From an uncultured Collinsella sp. (GTDB lineage Bacteria; Actinomycetota; Coriobacteriia; Coriobacteriales; Coriobacteriaceae), in contig CABQLK010000055.1 of the NCBI GenBank assembly GCA_902465015.1, positions 1-13,289 on the forward strand: a stretch of 13,289 nucleotides of DNA. Reading direction: 5' to 3'. The translations under genes and the position numbers were made by a program. This document shows, piece by piece, positions 6,495 through 13,287 of the stretch. The notes under the pieces were generated by a model that was given only the letters and a program-made list of their open reading frames with translations, did not search any database and had not been told where the DNA came from. Each line of letters starts with the position of its first letter. Position 1 is the first letter of the stretch.

Positions 6495-6524
6495 GCGCCC
6501 GCCCGATGCAAACCGGACGGGCGC
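6495..6524 (-). repeat. GC-rich hairpin between ATP-grasp and racemase genes
   Basis: GCGCCCGTCCG and CGGGCGGGCGC (minus strand; plus-strand arms 6495-6505 and 6514-6524) form an 11-bp stem with one G-U pair and an 8-nt loop. No T run follows. It starts 9 nt after the ATP-grasp stop codon and could slow polymerase, protect the upstream mRNA 3' end, or act as a weak terminator before the racemase promoter. Confidence 0.6.
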
Positions 6525-6533
6525 CGCGCTCAT

Positions 6534-7790
6534 CTACTTGTAATACGTCTTGAACAGCTTAAAGTGGCGCAGCTTGGTGTGCCACATGCGCAGCCAGCGG
6601 TTAAAGACAAAGTCGCCCTTCATAAACGAAGGGTCGGCGCCCTTGCCTTCCTTGTCCAGGCGATGCACCTTAGCGCGCAGCTCGGGATCCTTGACGTACT
6701 TGTCGACGACGCCCATGGGGACGACCATCCACAGGGCCTCGTCCTGAGCCGTCACAAACTCCGGCTCAAACGGGCGGTTGAACACATACTCGTCCACCAC
6801 ATACTTGGCAACGTTAAAGCCGCTGTTGGTAACGTAGTAGTTGCTGCGGCCCTGGCGCGTGTTGAAATCGAAGAACTTAAACGAGCCGTCGCGCTCGTCG
6901 TACTTAACGTCAAAGTTGGAATAGCCCACAAAGTGAAGGTCCTCGAGCAACTTGCGCACGCCGCCCATGAGCTCGTCGTTGGGCTCGGTAATGATACAGG
7001 CATGGTTGCCGACACCGTGGGGCTGATGCTCCTCGAGCAGCACATGGCCCAGGCACATCATGCGGACCTTACCGTTGCGGTCGGAATAGCTGGTGAGCAC
7101 GCGCATGTACTCATCGTTGCCGGGCACGCGATCCTGCAAGATCAGATCGTCGGTGTAGCCGCTGGCATACGAATCGCGAATGACCTGTTCCAGCTCGGCG
7201 CGGTCGGCAATCTCATAGGCCTTCTTCTGGCCCTCGAACTCATGCTGCCACCACATGATGCCGTCAGAAGGCTTCAGAATCATCGGGTAAGGAAAATCGA
7301 TCTGGTCGAGCACTTCGGCAGGCGCCTCACCCTGGGCATTGAGCATCGCCTTGGTAAAGGTAAACGTGTGCGGATAGGGCACGCCATGCTTCTCGCACAG
7401 CTCGTAGAAGATCTCCTTCTTCTGGCACTGCTCGAGCATGCTGTAGGGCGCGTAGGGAGCGACGATGTTATCCGCCAGCTCATGGGCATCCTTGGCCTGA
7501 GCCACGAGGGCAACATAGTTATCGCCACAGCCCACAAGGACAATCGTCTTATCGGCATGCGCTTGGGCAATGCCGTTGACGGTTTTGAGCATCACGGGCA
7601 TGGTGTCGATATCCACGTTGGGCGTGTAGTCGATAATCTGGCTGCGGTACGCGGGACCCGTCTGATACTTGCCAAAAACCAGACTCTTGACCTGGTACTC
7701 CTCGTAGAAGGCGCGCGCCACCGAATAGGCGTTGATGTCGCCACCGAGTAGCACGGGAATGAACTCGCGCTCTGTAAACTGCAATGCCAT
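6534..7790 (-). CDS. ATP-grasp carboxylate-amine ligase, D-aspartate ligase-like
   Basis: A 418-aa cytoplasmic ATP-grasp ligase, close in length and motifs to the enterococcal D-aspartate ligase Aslfm, which adds D-Asp through its beta-carboxyl to the diamino acid of the peptidoglycan precursor. Visible elements: N-terminal LLGGDINAYSVARAF (14-28), nucleotide-binding MILKPSDG with Lys173, LILQDRVPGNDEYMR (216-230), and a metal-binding FDFNTRQGRSNYY block (307-319). The neighbouring racemase could supply D-Asp, the same pairing as in E. faecium. AGGAAG lies 5 nt before the ATG. I recall Collinsella walls being described with an Asp-containing bridge; I cannot verify this here. Another carboxylate-amine ligation remains possible. 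Confidence 0.82.
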   Translation of the reverse strand: MALQFTEREFIPVLLGGDINAYSVARAFYEEYQVKSLVFGKYQTGPAYRSQIIDYTPNVDIDTMPVMLKTVNGIAQAHADKTIVLVGCGDNYVALVAQAKDAHELADNIVAPYAPYSMLEQCQKKEIFYELCEKHGVPYPHTFTFTKAMLNAQGEAPAEVLDQIDFPYPMILKPSDGIMWWQHEFEGQKKAYEIADRAELEQVIRDSYASGYTDDLILQDRVPGNDEYMRVLTSYSDRNGKVRMMCLGHVLLEEHQPHGVGNHACIITEPNDELMGGVRKLLEDLHFVGYSNFDVKYDERDGSFKFFDFNTRQGRSNYYVTNSGFNVAKYVVDEYVFNRPFEPEFVTAQDEALWMVVPMGVVDKYVKDPELRAKVHRLDKEGKGADPSFMKGDFVFNRWLRMWHTKLRHFKLFKTYYK

Positions 7791-8012
7791 GGAAACTTCC
7801 TATCATGAACTGCCCACACAACGGGCGGTCTTTGCGCAACTGATTCATTCTAGCGTGCCAAGCCGCCGGCGCCCAAAGCTCCACCGTATCTATGGCAATC
7901 GACGCAATCGTCCAGCACGAAGACGGCGCCCACCGTTGTATGACAATGGGCAATGAACCTACCGTTGTTGTAGGATTCAGCGTATTGACATCTTCGAGCG
8001 AAAGGCGCACAC
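7791..8012. promoter_or_regulatory. Divergent intergenic region (ligase/MOSC)
   Basis: This 222-bp gap separates divergent genes and must hold promoters for both. On the minus strand TAGAAT (7852-7847) is a possible -10 for the ligase, without a clear -35. On the plus side CCTAC (7958-7962) and GTAGG (7970-7974) form a small inverted repeat that could be an operator or leader hairpin for the MOSC gene. I saw no coding frame with a ribosome site and no terminator. Confidence 0.35.
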
Positions 8013-8645
8013 GTGCCCCAAGACCATCCGACCGATAATCCCATCCTCAATGCCGCGAGGCGCGAGCTGGCGGAACGTGCGAAAGCGACCGCTCCCCTGT
8101 GCACGGCAAACGACGCCTACAACGGACCCGCCCGCATCGTCTCGATCAACACGTCGGCACACAAGGGCACGCGCAAGTCGCCCGTCGCCGATGGACACGA
8201 CACCGTTATAGAGCAATTTGGCCTCGCCTCCGACGCACACGCCGGGCATTGGCACCGTCAGGTTTCCTTTTTGGCCGCAGAGTCCATCCAGACGGCGCAG
8301 ACGCGCGGACTCGATGTGCGCAAGGGTGACTTCGGAGAGAACTTCACAACCCGGGGCATCAACCTGCTCTCGCTCCCCTTGGGCACACAGCTCAAGCTTG
8401 GCAACGATGTCCTGGTCGAAATCAGTCAGATCGGCAAGGTCTGCCACACCCGCTGTGCCATCTACTATCTCGCCGGCGACTGTATCTTTCCCCACGAGGG
8501 CATTTTCGGCGTGGTGCTACAAGGCGGAGAAGCCCATACCGGCGACGACATACAGGTGGTCAAGCTCGGCAATGGCACCTGTTCCTTCACTCCCGCCGAC
8601 GCACTCAAAGAGGTGGAGCAGGCTCGTCGCGAAGGAACCCTGTAG
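8013..8645 (+). CDS. MOSC domain-containing protein
   Basis: A 210-aa cytoplasmic protein with a single MOSC (molybdenum cofactor sulfurase C-terminal-like) domain at about residues 40-190. Landmarks: RIVSINTS and HKGTRKSPV (41-58), DAHAGHWHRQVSFL (74-87), KGDFGENF (104-111), and a Cys-rich segment KVCHTRC with Cys144, Cys148 and Cys157. MOSC proteins are thought to bind or transfer sulfur or metal-sulfur groups in molybdenum-cofactor-related chemistry; no moa, mog or molybdoenzyme gene is in the window to narrow the role. The start is GTG 8013, with AAAGG 7 nt upstream. The N-terminal 40 residues are polar and not part of the domain, so a later start is conceivable, but no better ribosome site is seen. 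Confidence 0.82.
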   Translation: MPQDHPTDNPILNAARRELAERAKATAPLCTANDAYNGPARIVSINTSAHKGTRKSPVADGHDTVIEQFGLASDAHAGHWHRQVSFLAAESIQTAQTRGLDVRKGDFGENFTTRGINLLSLPLGTQLKLGNDVLVEISQIGKVCHTRCAIYYLAGDCIFPHEGIFGVVLQGGEAHTGDDIQVVKLGNGTCSFTPADALKEVEQARREGTL

Positions 8646-8879
8646 CTGCAAAACCCCACGTTGAAGTAGCTTTTACAGCCAAGAATCCCGTTGAAACAGG
8701 GTGCCGTAACGTTAAAGTTGAACTCTATGGTTTCTCAACAATTCATCATAACTGCAGGTCAAAGCCAAAGTCTCAAGTTCAACTTGACCCTTTGGAACCT
8801 TTAAGGTTCAAGTTGAGGTCGAAAGCAGTAGTAGAATACCGTTCGAACCATAACCTACGATTGATTGCAGAGGGAATGG
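8646..8879 (+). promoter_or_regulatory. Palindrome-rich upstream region of the wall-hydrolase-like gene
   Basis: This AT-richer gap has recurring GTTGAA elements (8660, 8690, 8717) and three linked palindromes: TCAAGTTCAACTTGA (8773-8787), GAACCTTTAAGGTTC (8795-8809) and TCAAGTTGA (8808-8816), the last being the inverse of TCAACTTGA at 8779-8787. TAGAAT (8832-8837) is a candidate -10 about 43 bp before the start codon, without an obvious -35. The arrangement looks like operator sites for a DNA-binding regulator upstream of or within the promoter. No convincing terminator for the MOSC gene was seen. Confidence 0.45.
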
Positions 8880-10013
8880 ATGCAGCATTCGAATCATCGC
8901 ACCGCAGCGCTCATTGCGTCGAAGCCGGCTCGTATCATCACGAGCGCCGCGCTCGCCGTTGCGCTGACGGCCACGCCGATGCTCTCCCCCGTTGCGGCGT
9001 ATGCCGCCTCGCAGGCAACGCAGGACCAGCTTTCCGCAGCCCAGCAGAAGATCGAAGCCGCCACGAGCGCCTACAACGACGCCCGCACCAAACTCGATGA
9101 CCTGCAAAAGCAGATTGACTCCAATGAGGCAAGCATCGAGGAAATCGAGGCTAAGCTTCCCGAGCAGCAGGCCAAGGCAAGCTCTGCCATGCGCGATCTG
9201 TACAAGTATCAGAAGGGCACCAATCCCATCGTGAGCTTCCTGGTCAACGCGCAGAGCCTGGGTGAGTTCATCACGACCTGCAAATACACCAACCAGATCA
9301 CGAGCTCGAGCGTCGACGAGATCGAAGAGCTCAATAACATGCAAACCGAACTCGAGCAGAACAAGGCCGAGCTCCAGCAGGCCAAGTCTCAGCTTGAGGC
9401 GGAGCAGAAAAACGCCGAGGATGCGCTGGCGCAGGCCCAGCAGCTCCGCAGCGAGGCACAGGCAAAAGCCGAGCAGGAAAATGCCGCCGAGCTTGCCAAG
9501 CTTGAGGCCGATAAGGCCGCTGCCGCCGAGAAGCTCTCGGGCGAGGGCGTAAGCGGCAGCAATTCCAGCAGCCAGGCCACCAACACCAACACCACCATCG
9601 ACACCACGGTGAACAACGCCAATACCGGTAGCTCCGATTACGATTCGTTCATTAATGAGTGGACGAGCCGCATCGACAATTATCTCGCCGGCTCCCCCAT
9701 GGCAGGCCAGGGCTATAACTTTGCCGTCGCCGCTTGGAATACCGGTGTCGACCCCCGTTGGTCCCCCGCCATCGCCTGCATCGAGAGCACCAAGGGTGCT
9801 TATTGCGCCAATTCTTACAACGCCTGGGGCTGGAGTGCACGCGGCGGCGGTTGGCGCAGCTTTGGCAGCTGGAGCGAGGGCATCTCCGCTCACGTTGCCT
9901 ATCTGGGCGCCAACTACGGTTCCACCCTTACCCCGGCTGCGGCCAAAAAGTACTGCCCGCCCACGTGGCAGGACTGGTACAACAAAGTCGCCGCTCAGAT
10001 GAACCGCATCTAA
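8880..10013 (+). CDS. Secreted coiled-coil protein with C-terminal lysozyme-like domain
   Basis: A 377-aa exported protein, probably a peptidoglycan hydrolase or lytic-transglycosylase-like enzyme. Signal peptide: residues 1-42, with a hydrophobic core around 19-36 and a likely AYA cleavage site. Residues 45-220 are a long heptad-like Glu/Gln/Ala/Lys-rich coiled coil interrupted near 106-150, as in PcsB or CwlO-type N-terminal domains activated by FtsEX. A Ser/Asn/Thr-rich linker (222-252) leads to a C-terminal domain (254-377) with DPRWSPAIACIES and YNAWGW motifs; Glu302 is the candidate catalytic acid of a lysozyme-like fold. There is no NlpC/P60 or CHAP Cys-His pair. ATG 8880 is chosen, with GAGGG 5 nt upstream, rather than TTG 8865. 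Catalysis is inferred. Confidence 0.8.
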   Translation: MQHSNHRTAALIASKPARIITSAALAVALTATPMLSPVAAYAASQATQDQLSAAQQKIEAATSAYNDARTKLDDLQKQIDSNEASIEEIEAKLPEQQAKASSAMRDLYKYQKGTNPIVSFLVNAQSLGEFITTCKYTNQITSSSVDEIEELNNMQTELEQNKAELQQAKSQLEAEQKNAEDALAQAQQLRSEAQAKAEQENAAELAKLEADKAAAAEKLSGEGVSGSNSSSQATNTNTTIDTTVNNANTGSSDYDSFINEWTSRIDNYLAGSPMAGQGYNFAVAAWNTGVDPRWSPAIACIESTKGAYCANSYNAWGWSARGGGWRSFGSWSEGISAHVAYLGANYGSTLTPAAAKKYCPPTWQDWYNKVAAQMNRI

Positions 10014-10023
10014 GTGCAACTGC

Positions 10024-10052
10024 AAAGGGCCCCAATGGGGCCCTTTTCTTTT
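10024..10052. terminator. Bidirectional terminator between convergent genes
   Basis: AAAGGGCCCC (10024-10033) and GGGGCCCTTT (10037-10046) form a perfect 10-bp stem with a 3-nt loop, followed by TTTTCTTTT on the plus strand. The T run extends into the stop codon of the minus-strand kinase gene. It serves the wall-hydrolase-like gene and may also act on the kinase transcript. Confidence 0.88.
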
Positions 10053-11430
10053 AGGTAGCGGAGGTATCGACGACGCCGGTCGCATTGGCAACCGCGACTA
10101 TGACGATCATGCATAGGAGCAGCACACCCAATGCCTTGAGCCAGAGCTTCGCGAGTTTCTTGCCGCGATAGCTGTCGAGCAGTGCGAATCGCCGACGAAG
10201 ACGGCGCTTATCGAGCAGCGCAAAATGCATAAGCACCATAAGGCCATCGACAAAGAAAAAATACTCGATTATGAGAAGCCACGTCGGGTAGCTTTGGTTT
10301 GCTCCCGTGGGGTGAAAGACGGCAAAGTGACTTCCGGCAAAGAACACAAGCAGCGAGAAGCAGACGAGCGTATTCCAAATACGCCCCAGAGACTCCGGAA
10401 CGCGAGAGAGCAGACCGCATGCAGCGGAGGCGGCAGGCCTAGGAAGCCCTGTGGGGTTCTGGAGCCCTTGGGGCGTCAACACCGTCTCCGAGGCCGGAGT
10501 ACGGACAGGCGCAGGCGCAGGAGGCCGCACGGGGCGACTTAGATCGTATGCCGCGCGCGTCGCCCGTCCCAACGCTTCCGCGCTCGCAAAACGCTTGGCC
10601 GGATCGAGCGCCATCGACATGCAGACGGCATCGGCAAGTGGAGTGGGAATGCCGCGCGCCTCGCATTGCTCGCGCATGTCGAGCCCTGGTTTAGGGTCGA
10701 CTCCCGTCAAGCAGAAGAACAACAGGGCGCCAAGTGCGTAGACGTCGCTTCGCACGCTCGTCTGCCCAAACCCATACTGCTCGGGCGGCGCATAGGGCCG
10801 TGTCCCAAACTTGACGGTGTCGGCATCGGCGCCGTCGCGCCATACGCGAGCGATCCCCAAGTCGATAATCACCAGCGATGAAAATGTCAGGCCGTCATCA
10901 GGCGTATAGTTGGCACCTGTCACGATGATATTCGACGGCTTGAGGTCACGATGGATCACCGGCGCCGACGTCTCCCCCGCCATTGCAAAACCGGCGTGGA
11001 GCTCGCCCACGGCATCGCATAGGGCAGGATACAATTCACGCGCATAATCGGGGGTGGCTCCCAGACGGTCCACCAGCGCCCCGAGCGTCTCCCCTTCGAT
11101 GTATTCCATAACCACGTTGAGCTCGTCGCCCACACGACGACAATCGACGATTCTGGGCAGGTGCTCAAAACGCCTGCCTGCCCGCTGAGCGGCAAACAGA
11201 CGCTCGTATGCCCCGCCGATTTGAGCCGAAGCATCGATGCGTTTACGGACAAAGGGGCCGAGCGAACCACCGCCGGTTCCTTCAAAGTACACGAGCTCGG
11301 TTGTTTCAACGGGCGAGCGCTTAAGTACACGCTCCACGCGATAGCTGTCGTCGCGATCGAGCGACGCCAGGTGCTCGGCAAGCGCTGCGGTCAGCTCGTC
11401 ATCGGAATATGTTGGGCTCTGAGTATCCAT
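10051..11430 (-). CDS. Membrane-anchored serine/threonine protein kinase
   Basis: A 459-aa Hanks-type kinase with a C-terminal membrane region. Kinase domain about 30-295: likely ATP-binding lysine in FVRKRID (60-66), hinge MEYIEGETLG, catalytic HRDLKPSN (160-167), metal-binding DLG (190-192, in place of DFG), a PPE version of the APE motif in YAPPEQYG, and SDVYALG. A Pro-rich linker (299-335) precedes three hydrophobic segments (about 353-376, 384-405, 430-450) with a basic loop between the last two. No PASTA repeats are present. The start is uncertain: ATG 11430 has GGAGG only 2 nt upstream, while ATG 11442 or 11439 lack a site. It lies 98 nt after the XRE-like regulator and is probably co-transcribed with it. 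Confidence 0.85.
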   Translation of the reverse strand: MDTQSPTYSDDELTAALAEHLASLDRDDSYRVERVLKRSPVETTELVYFEGTGGGSLGPFVRKRIDASAQIGGAYERLFAAQRAGRRFEHLPRIVDCRRVGDELNVVMEYIEGETLGALVDRLGATPDYARELYPALCDAVGELHAGFAMAGETSAPVIHRDLKPSNIIVTGANYTPDDGLTFSSLVIIDLGIARVWRDGADADTVKFGTRPYAPPEQYGFGQTSVRSDVYALGALLFFCLTGVDPKPGLDMREQCEARGIPTPLADAVCMSMALDPAKRFASAEALGRATRAAYDLSRPVRPPAPAPVRTPASETVLTPQGLQNPTGLPRPAASAACGLLSRVPESLGRIWNTLVCFSLLVFFAGSHFAVFHPTGANQSYPTWLLIIEYFFFVDGLMVLMHFALLDKRRLRRRFALLDSYRGKKLAKLWLKALGVLLLCMIVIVAVANATGVVDTSAT

Positions 11431-11528
11431 AGCCTCCATCATAGCGCAGGGCGCAGACACCCCATGGCATCCGCGCCCCGTTCGTTTGCATCGTTGTTCG
11501 GCAGCTCCGCCGGCCCGGATATCAGCCG

Positions 11529-11951
11529 CTAACTCACCGTCTCCTCGCCAAAGCGATACAGCTCCTCGTTGACCTTTTGGAGGCTGCAACCGCGATCGAT
11601 GCAAAAGATGATAATCGCATCGCGGCGGTCCTTGCAGTTAAGGATGCTTACCCCGGCAGCCGTCAGCGCACGGTTGGTCTCTTTGAGCGTCAGCGCCATC
11701 GCAAAGGCAATCTGCAGCACCTTATTGCGACTCGGATGACGCGCCCCGGTAAAGATCTGATAGCCAAAGGTCTCATTGAGATCGGCCATACGAACCACGC
11801 GCGAGCGCTCCAAGCCCTTTTCCTGCAGTAACTGCTTCAGGTAGTTCGAAAGCGACGGGGCGACAAAGTCGTGTTCTTTGATATAGCCATCGATGTTTGG
11901 CGCGTCGAGAAGCTCATTGAGCAACTCGTCAGTCAGCTTTTTATCGGGCAT
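11529..11951 (-). CDS. XRE-like helix-turn-helix regulator paired with kinase
   Basis: A 140-aa protein with an N-terminal acidic segment and a lambda-repressor-like helix-turn-helix around residues 33-90 (SNYLKQLLQEKGLERSRVVR, then GYQIFTGARHPSRNKVLQIA). A C-terminal part contains NCKDRRDAIIIFCIDRG (105-121). I recognise this pattern from small regulators found next to Ser/Thr kinase genes in gut Firmicutes and Actinobacteria, but it has no characterised function known to me. The Shine-Dalgarno GGGAGGTGA lies 6 nt before the ATG and is very strong. It starts 32 nt after the FxLYD gene and precedes the kinase gene. It may be a kinase substrate or a transcription factor controlled by phosphorylation; this is inferred from neighbourhood only. 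Confidence 0.75.
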   Translation of the reverse strand: MPDKKLTDELLNELLDAPNIDGYIKEHDFVAPSLSNYLKQLLQEKGLERSRVVRMADLNETFGYQIFTGARHPSRNKVLQIAFAMALTLKETNRALTAAGVSILNCKDRRDAIIIFCIDRGCSLQKVNEELYRFGEETVS

Positions 11952-11983
11952 ACGACTTCACCTCCCCCAGTGCATGCAACATG

Positions 11984-12427
11984 CTAGAAACCGCTTACGT
12001 CCGAACGCTCCCAGCTAGCAACCTGGTCGGGAGACACCGTACCCAGCGCCTCGAACTTCCAGGAGCCGCCCGCCTTCAGATGATTGGTGTTTGCAAGAGC
12101 CGTTCCAACCTGGTTGCCATCGGCATCATACAGAACATACTCAATCTGAATGTAGCTCTTTTCCTTGTCCGTATTATTGGTCAGCGTGCCCGTGATCTTA
12201 TAGGCAAACTGATTGGAAGTGTCTTCAGCCTCGTCAGCAATGGTATACGGTTCTTGCGGTTCTTTTTGCTCCTCAGCCTGCTGTGTCGCCTCGGCAGGTT
12301 TTGCCAAATCGCTCGCAGGCGAATCGGTTGAATTGCCACCCATAGAGCCCACGACACCGACAATAACCAGCACCACGATGATGCCTAGGGCAATCTTGCC
12401 GATCGGCTTCTTTCCCTCTTTTGCCAT
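11984..12427 (-). CDS. FxLYD-domain membrane-anchored protein
   Basis: A 147-aa protein with a short basic N-terminus and one membrane segment (about 13-29). A Gly/Ser and then Glu/Gln/Pro-rich linker (30-60) leads to an extracytoplasmic beta-rich domain (70-147). That domain has the FxLYD-type pattern GTLTNNTDKEKSYIQIEYVLYD, then GTALANTNHLKAGGSWKFEA. Such domains are small surface Ig-like modules of unknown ligand, in exported proteins that are often lipoproteins; here the anchor is a signal-anchor helix without a lipobox Cys. AAGGAT lies 5 nt before the ATG and sits within one arm of a perfect inverted repeat. It leads the probable operon with the XRE-like and kinase genes and could be its external sensor; that role is inferred. 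Confidence 0.78.
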   Translation of the reverse strand: MAKEGKKPIGKIALGIIVVLVIVGVVGSMGGNSTDSPASDLAKPAEATQQAEEQKEPQEPYTIADEAEDTSNQFAYKITGTLTNNTDKEKSYIQIEYVLYDADGNQVGTALANTNHLKAGGSWKFEALGTVSPDQVASWERSDVSGF

Positions 12428-12432
12428 TATTC

Positions 12433-12486
12433 ATCCTTCCTACGATCCGGTTACCGTGCCGGCACACAGCACATCGTAGGAAGGAT
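12433..12486 (-). promoter_or_regulatory. 14-bp inverted repeat sequestering the FxLYD Shine-Dalgarno
   Basis: On the plus strand ATCCTTCCTACGAT (12433-12446) and ATCGTAGGAAGGAT (12473-12486) are perfect inverted copies, 26 bp apart. The spacer contains the palindrome GTGCCGGCAC (12456-12465). In the minus-strand transcript the downstream arm contains AGGAAGGAT, the ribosome site of the gene starting at 12427, so folding would hide it. No T tract follows, so it is not a standard terminator. Confidence 0.7.
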
Positions 12487-12591
12487 TAAACTTGAATTCA
12501 TTAGCTGAGAGCTAAGGCTGCGGTAAACGGCCAATGCAGTTATCCAAACGCCGAGCAAACGCACTTTGCGCGACCGTCTGCTGGCAGCGCA
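12487..12591. other. Short gap with one palindrome
   Basis: This gap lies between the small membrane protein gene and the inverted repeat ahead of the FxLYD gene. TTAGCT-GAG-AGCTAA (12501-12515) is a perfect 6-bp palindrome with a 3-bp centre and may be an operator or small hairpin. I could not identify a convincing promoter or a terminator here, so it is unclear whether the upstream genes read through. Confidence 0.3.
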
Positions 12592-12915
12592 TCAACCCAC
12601 CGTGACGGATTCCCCGGTAAAGGTGCTCACAAGCAACAGGATAAAGAAGGCCAAATAGCTGATGCTCAGCAGGTAGGCGATGACCAAAAAGGCAATCCAT
12701 CCTACATTGGTCTTACCGTCGGCACGACGTTGCTCGCGAGAACGGCACAGCCAAATCGTCACGCCGATGGCCACAATCAACAGCACAAGTGCCGCTGCCG
12801 CCAGTCCAGCAAGCGCAAACATCACGCCAATGCTCACAGCAATAACCGGGAGCAGCAGCAAACCACACCCGCATCCACCCGGACTATATACGGCAGGCTG
12901 TCGGCGTCGCCTCAT
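12592..12915 (-). CDS. Small hypothetical membrane protein
   Basis: A 107-aa protein I do not recognise. A basic MRRRR start and a short PGGCGCG segment are followed by a very long hydrophobic stretch (about 22-57, probably two helices), a charged loop CRSREQRRADGKTN and another hydrophobic stretch (about 71-99). That gives two to four membrane helices with both ends short. ATG 12915 is chosen because GGGGGGTGG precedes it at usable spacing; in-frame ATGs at 12936 and 12933 have no ribosome site. It begins 30 nt after the antitoxin gene and may be transcribed with it. It has no enzyme-like motif. Confidence 0.6.
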   Translation of the reverse strand: MRRRRQPAVYSPGGCGCGLLLLPVIAVSIGVMFALAGLAAAALVLLIVAIGVTIWLCRSREQRRADGKTNVGWIAFLVIAYLLSISYLAFFILLLVSTFTGESVTVG

Positions 12916-12945
12916 CGTCACGCCACCCCCCATCATCTCTGAGCA

Positions 12946-13287
12946 CTACAGCGCAATGGCCTGCTGAACAGGAACGATCTTATCCAGTTCCGGTTCGATG
13001 CGCCTCTTCTCCGCCTCGAGATCAAACGCTATCTGGGCGCGCAGCCAATAACCATCCGTCAGGCCAAAATAACGGCAAAGACGGAGGTCGGTGTCGGCCG
13101 TCACGCGACGTTTTCCCAAGACAATCTGCCCGATACGCTGAGCCGGAATCCCGGTCTCTTTCGCAAGGCGATATTGAGAAATGCCCATGGGAACAAGAAA
13201 CTCCTCTTTGAGAAGCTCACCAGGAGTCACCGGCGACAGCAAATCGGCCGAGGTCTCATCACTTGTGATAATCGACGATTTCGACAT
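12946..13287 (-). CDS. higA: HigA family addiction-module antitoxin
   Basis: A 113-aa XRE-type DNA-binding protein of the HigA/VapI group. After a 17-residue N-terminal segment comes the family signature: TPGELLKEEFLVPMGISQYR (21-40), then LAKETGIPAQRIGQIVLGKR (helix-turn-helix) and RVTADTDLRLCRYFG, ending in WLRAQIAFDLE. HigA proteins neutralise a RelE-like mRNA-cleaving toxin HigB and repress their own operon; higB is normally upstream of higA. Only 2 bases remain before this ATG, so the ribosome site and any higB lie outside the window and the true start could be further upstream. A solitary HigA-like regulator is also possible. Confidence 0.85.
   Translation of the reverse strand: MSKSSIITSDETSADLLSPVTPGELLKEEFLVPMGISQYRLAKETGIPAQRIGQIVLGKRRVTADTDLRLCRYFGLTDGYWLRAQIAFDLEAEKRRIEPELDKIVPVQQAIAL

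Noticed and set aside
6450..6533. 28-residue N-terminal extension of the racemase
   Set aside because: The family N-terminus MEKLGVIGGMG starts at 6449 with AAGGAGG before it, and the extension overlaps a promoter, a palindrome and a hairpin.
6216..7751. 511-aa open frame on the plus strand opposite the ATP-grasp gene
   Set aside because: It is antisense to a gene with clear family motifs, its composition (Val/His/Leu-rich) is what codon mirroring in GC-rich DNA gives, and it has no recognisable domain.
8865..8879. TTG start for the wall-hydrolase-like gene
   Set aside because: ATG 8880 has GAGGG at proper spacing, whereas the TTG start would place that ribosome site inside the gene.
8808..10091. 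427-aa minus-strand frame opposite the coiled-coil wall protein
   Set aside because: Gly/Leu-rich mirror of a GC-rich gene; it spans the terminator and upstream operator region and has no sensible domain structure.
11438..11443. TATGAT on the minus strand just before the kinase start, which would imply a leaderless transcript from 11430
   Set aside because: The hexamer coincides with two ATG codons and no -35 box lies at a usable distance; the gene is more simply read from the XRE operon.
11431..11604. 58-residue N-terminal extension of the kinase
   Set aside because: It overlaps the end of the XRE-like gene, has no ribosome site and contains no kinase sequence.
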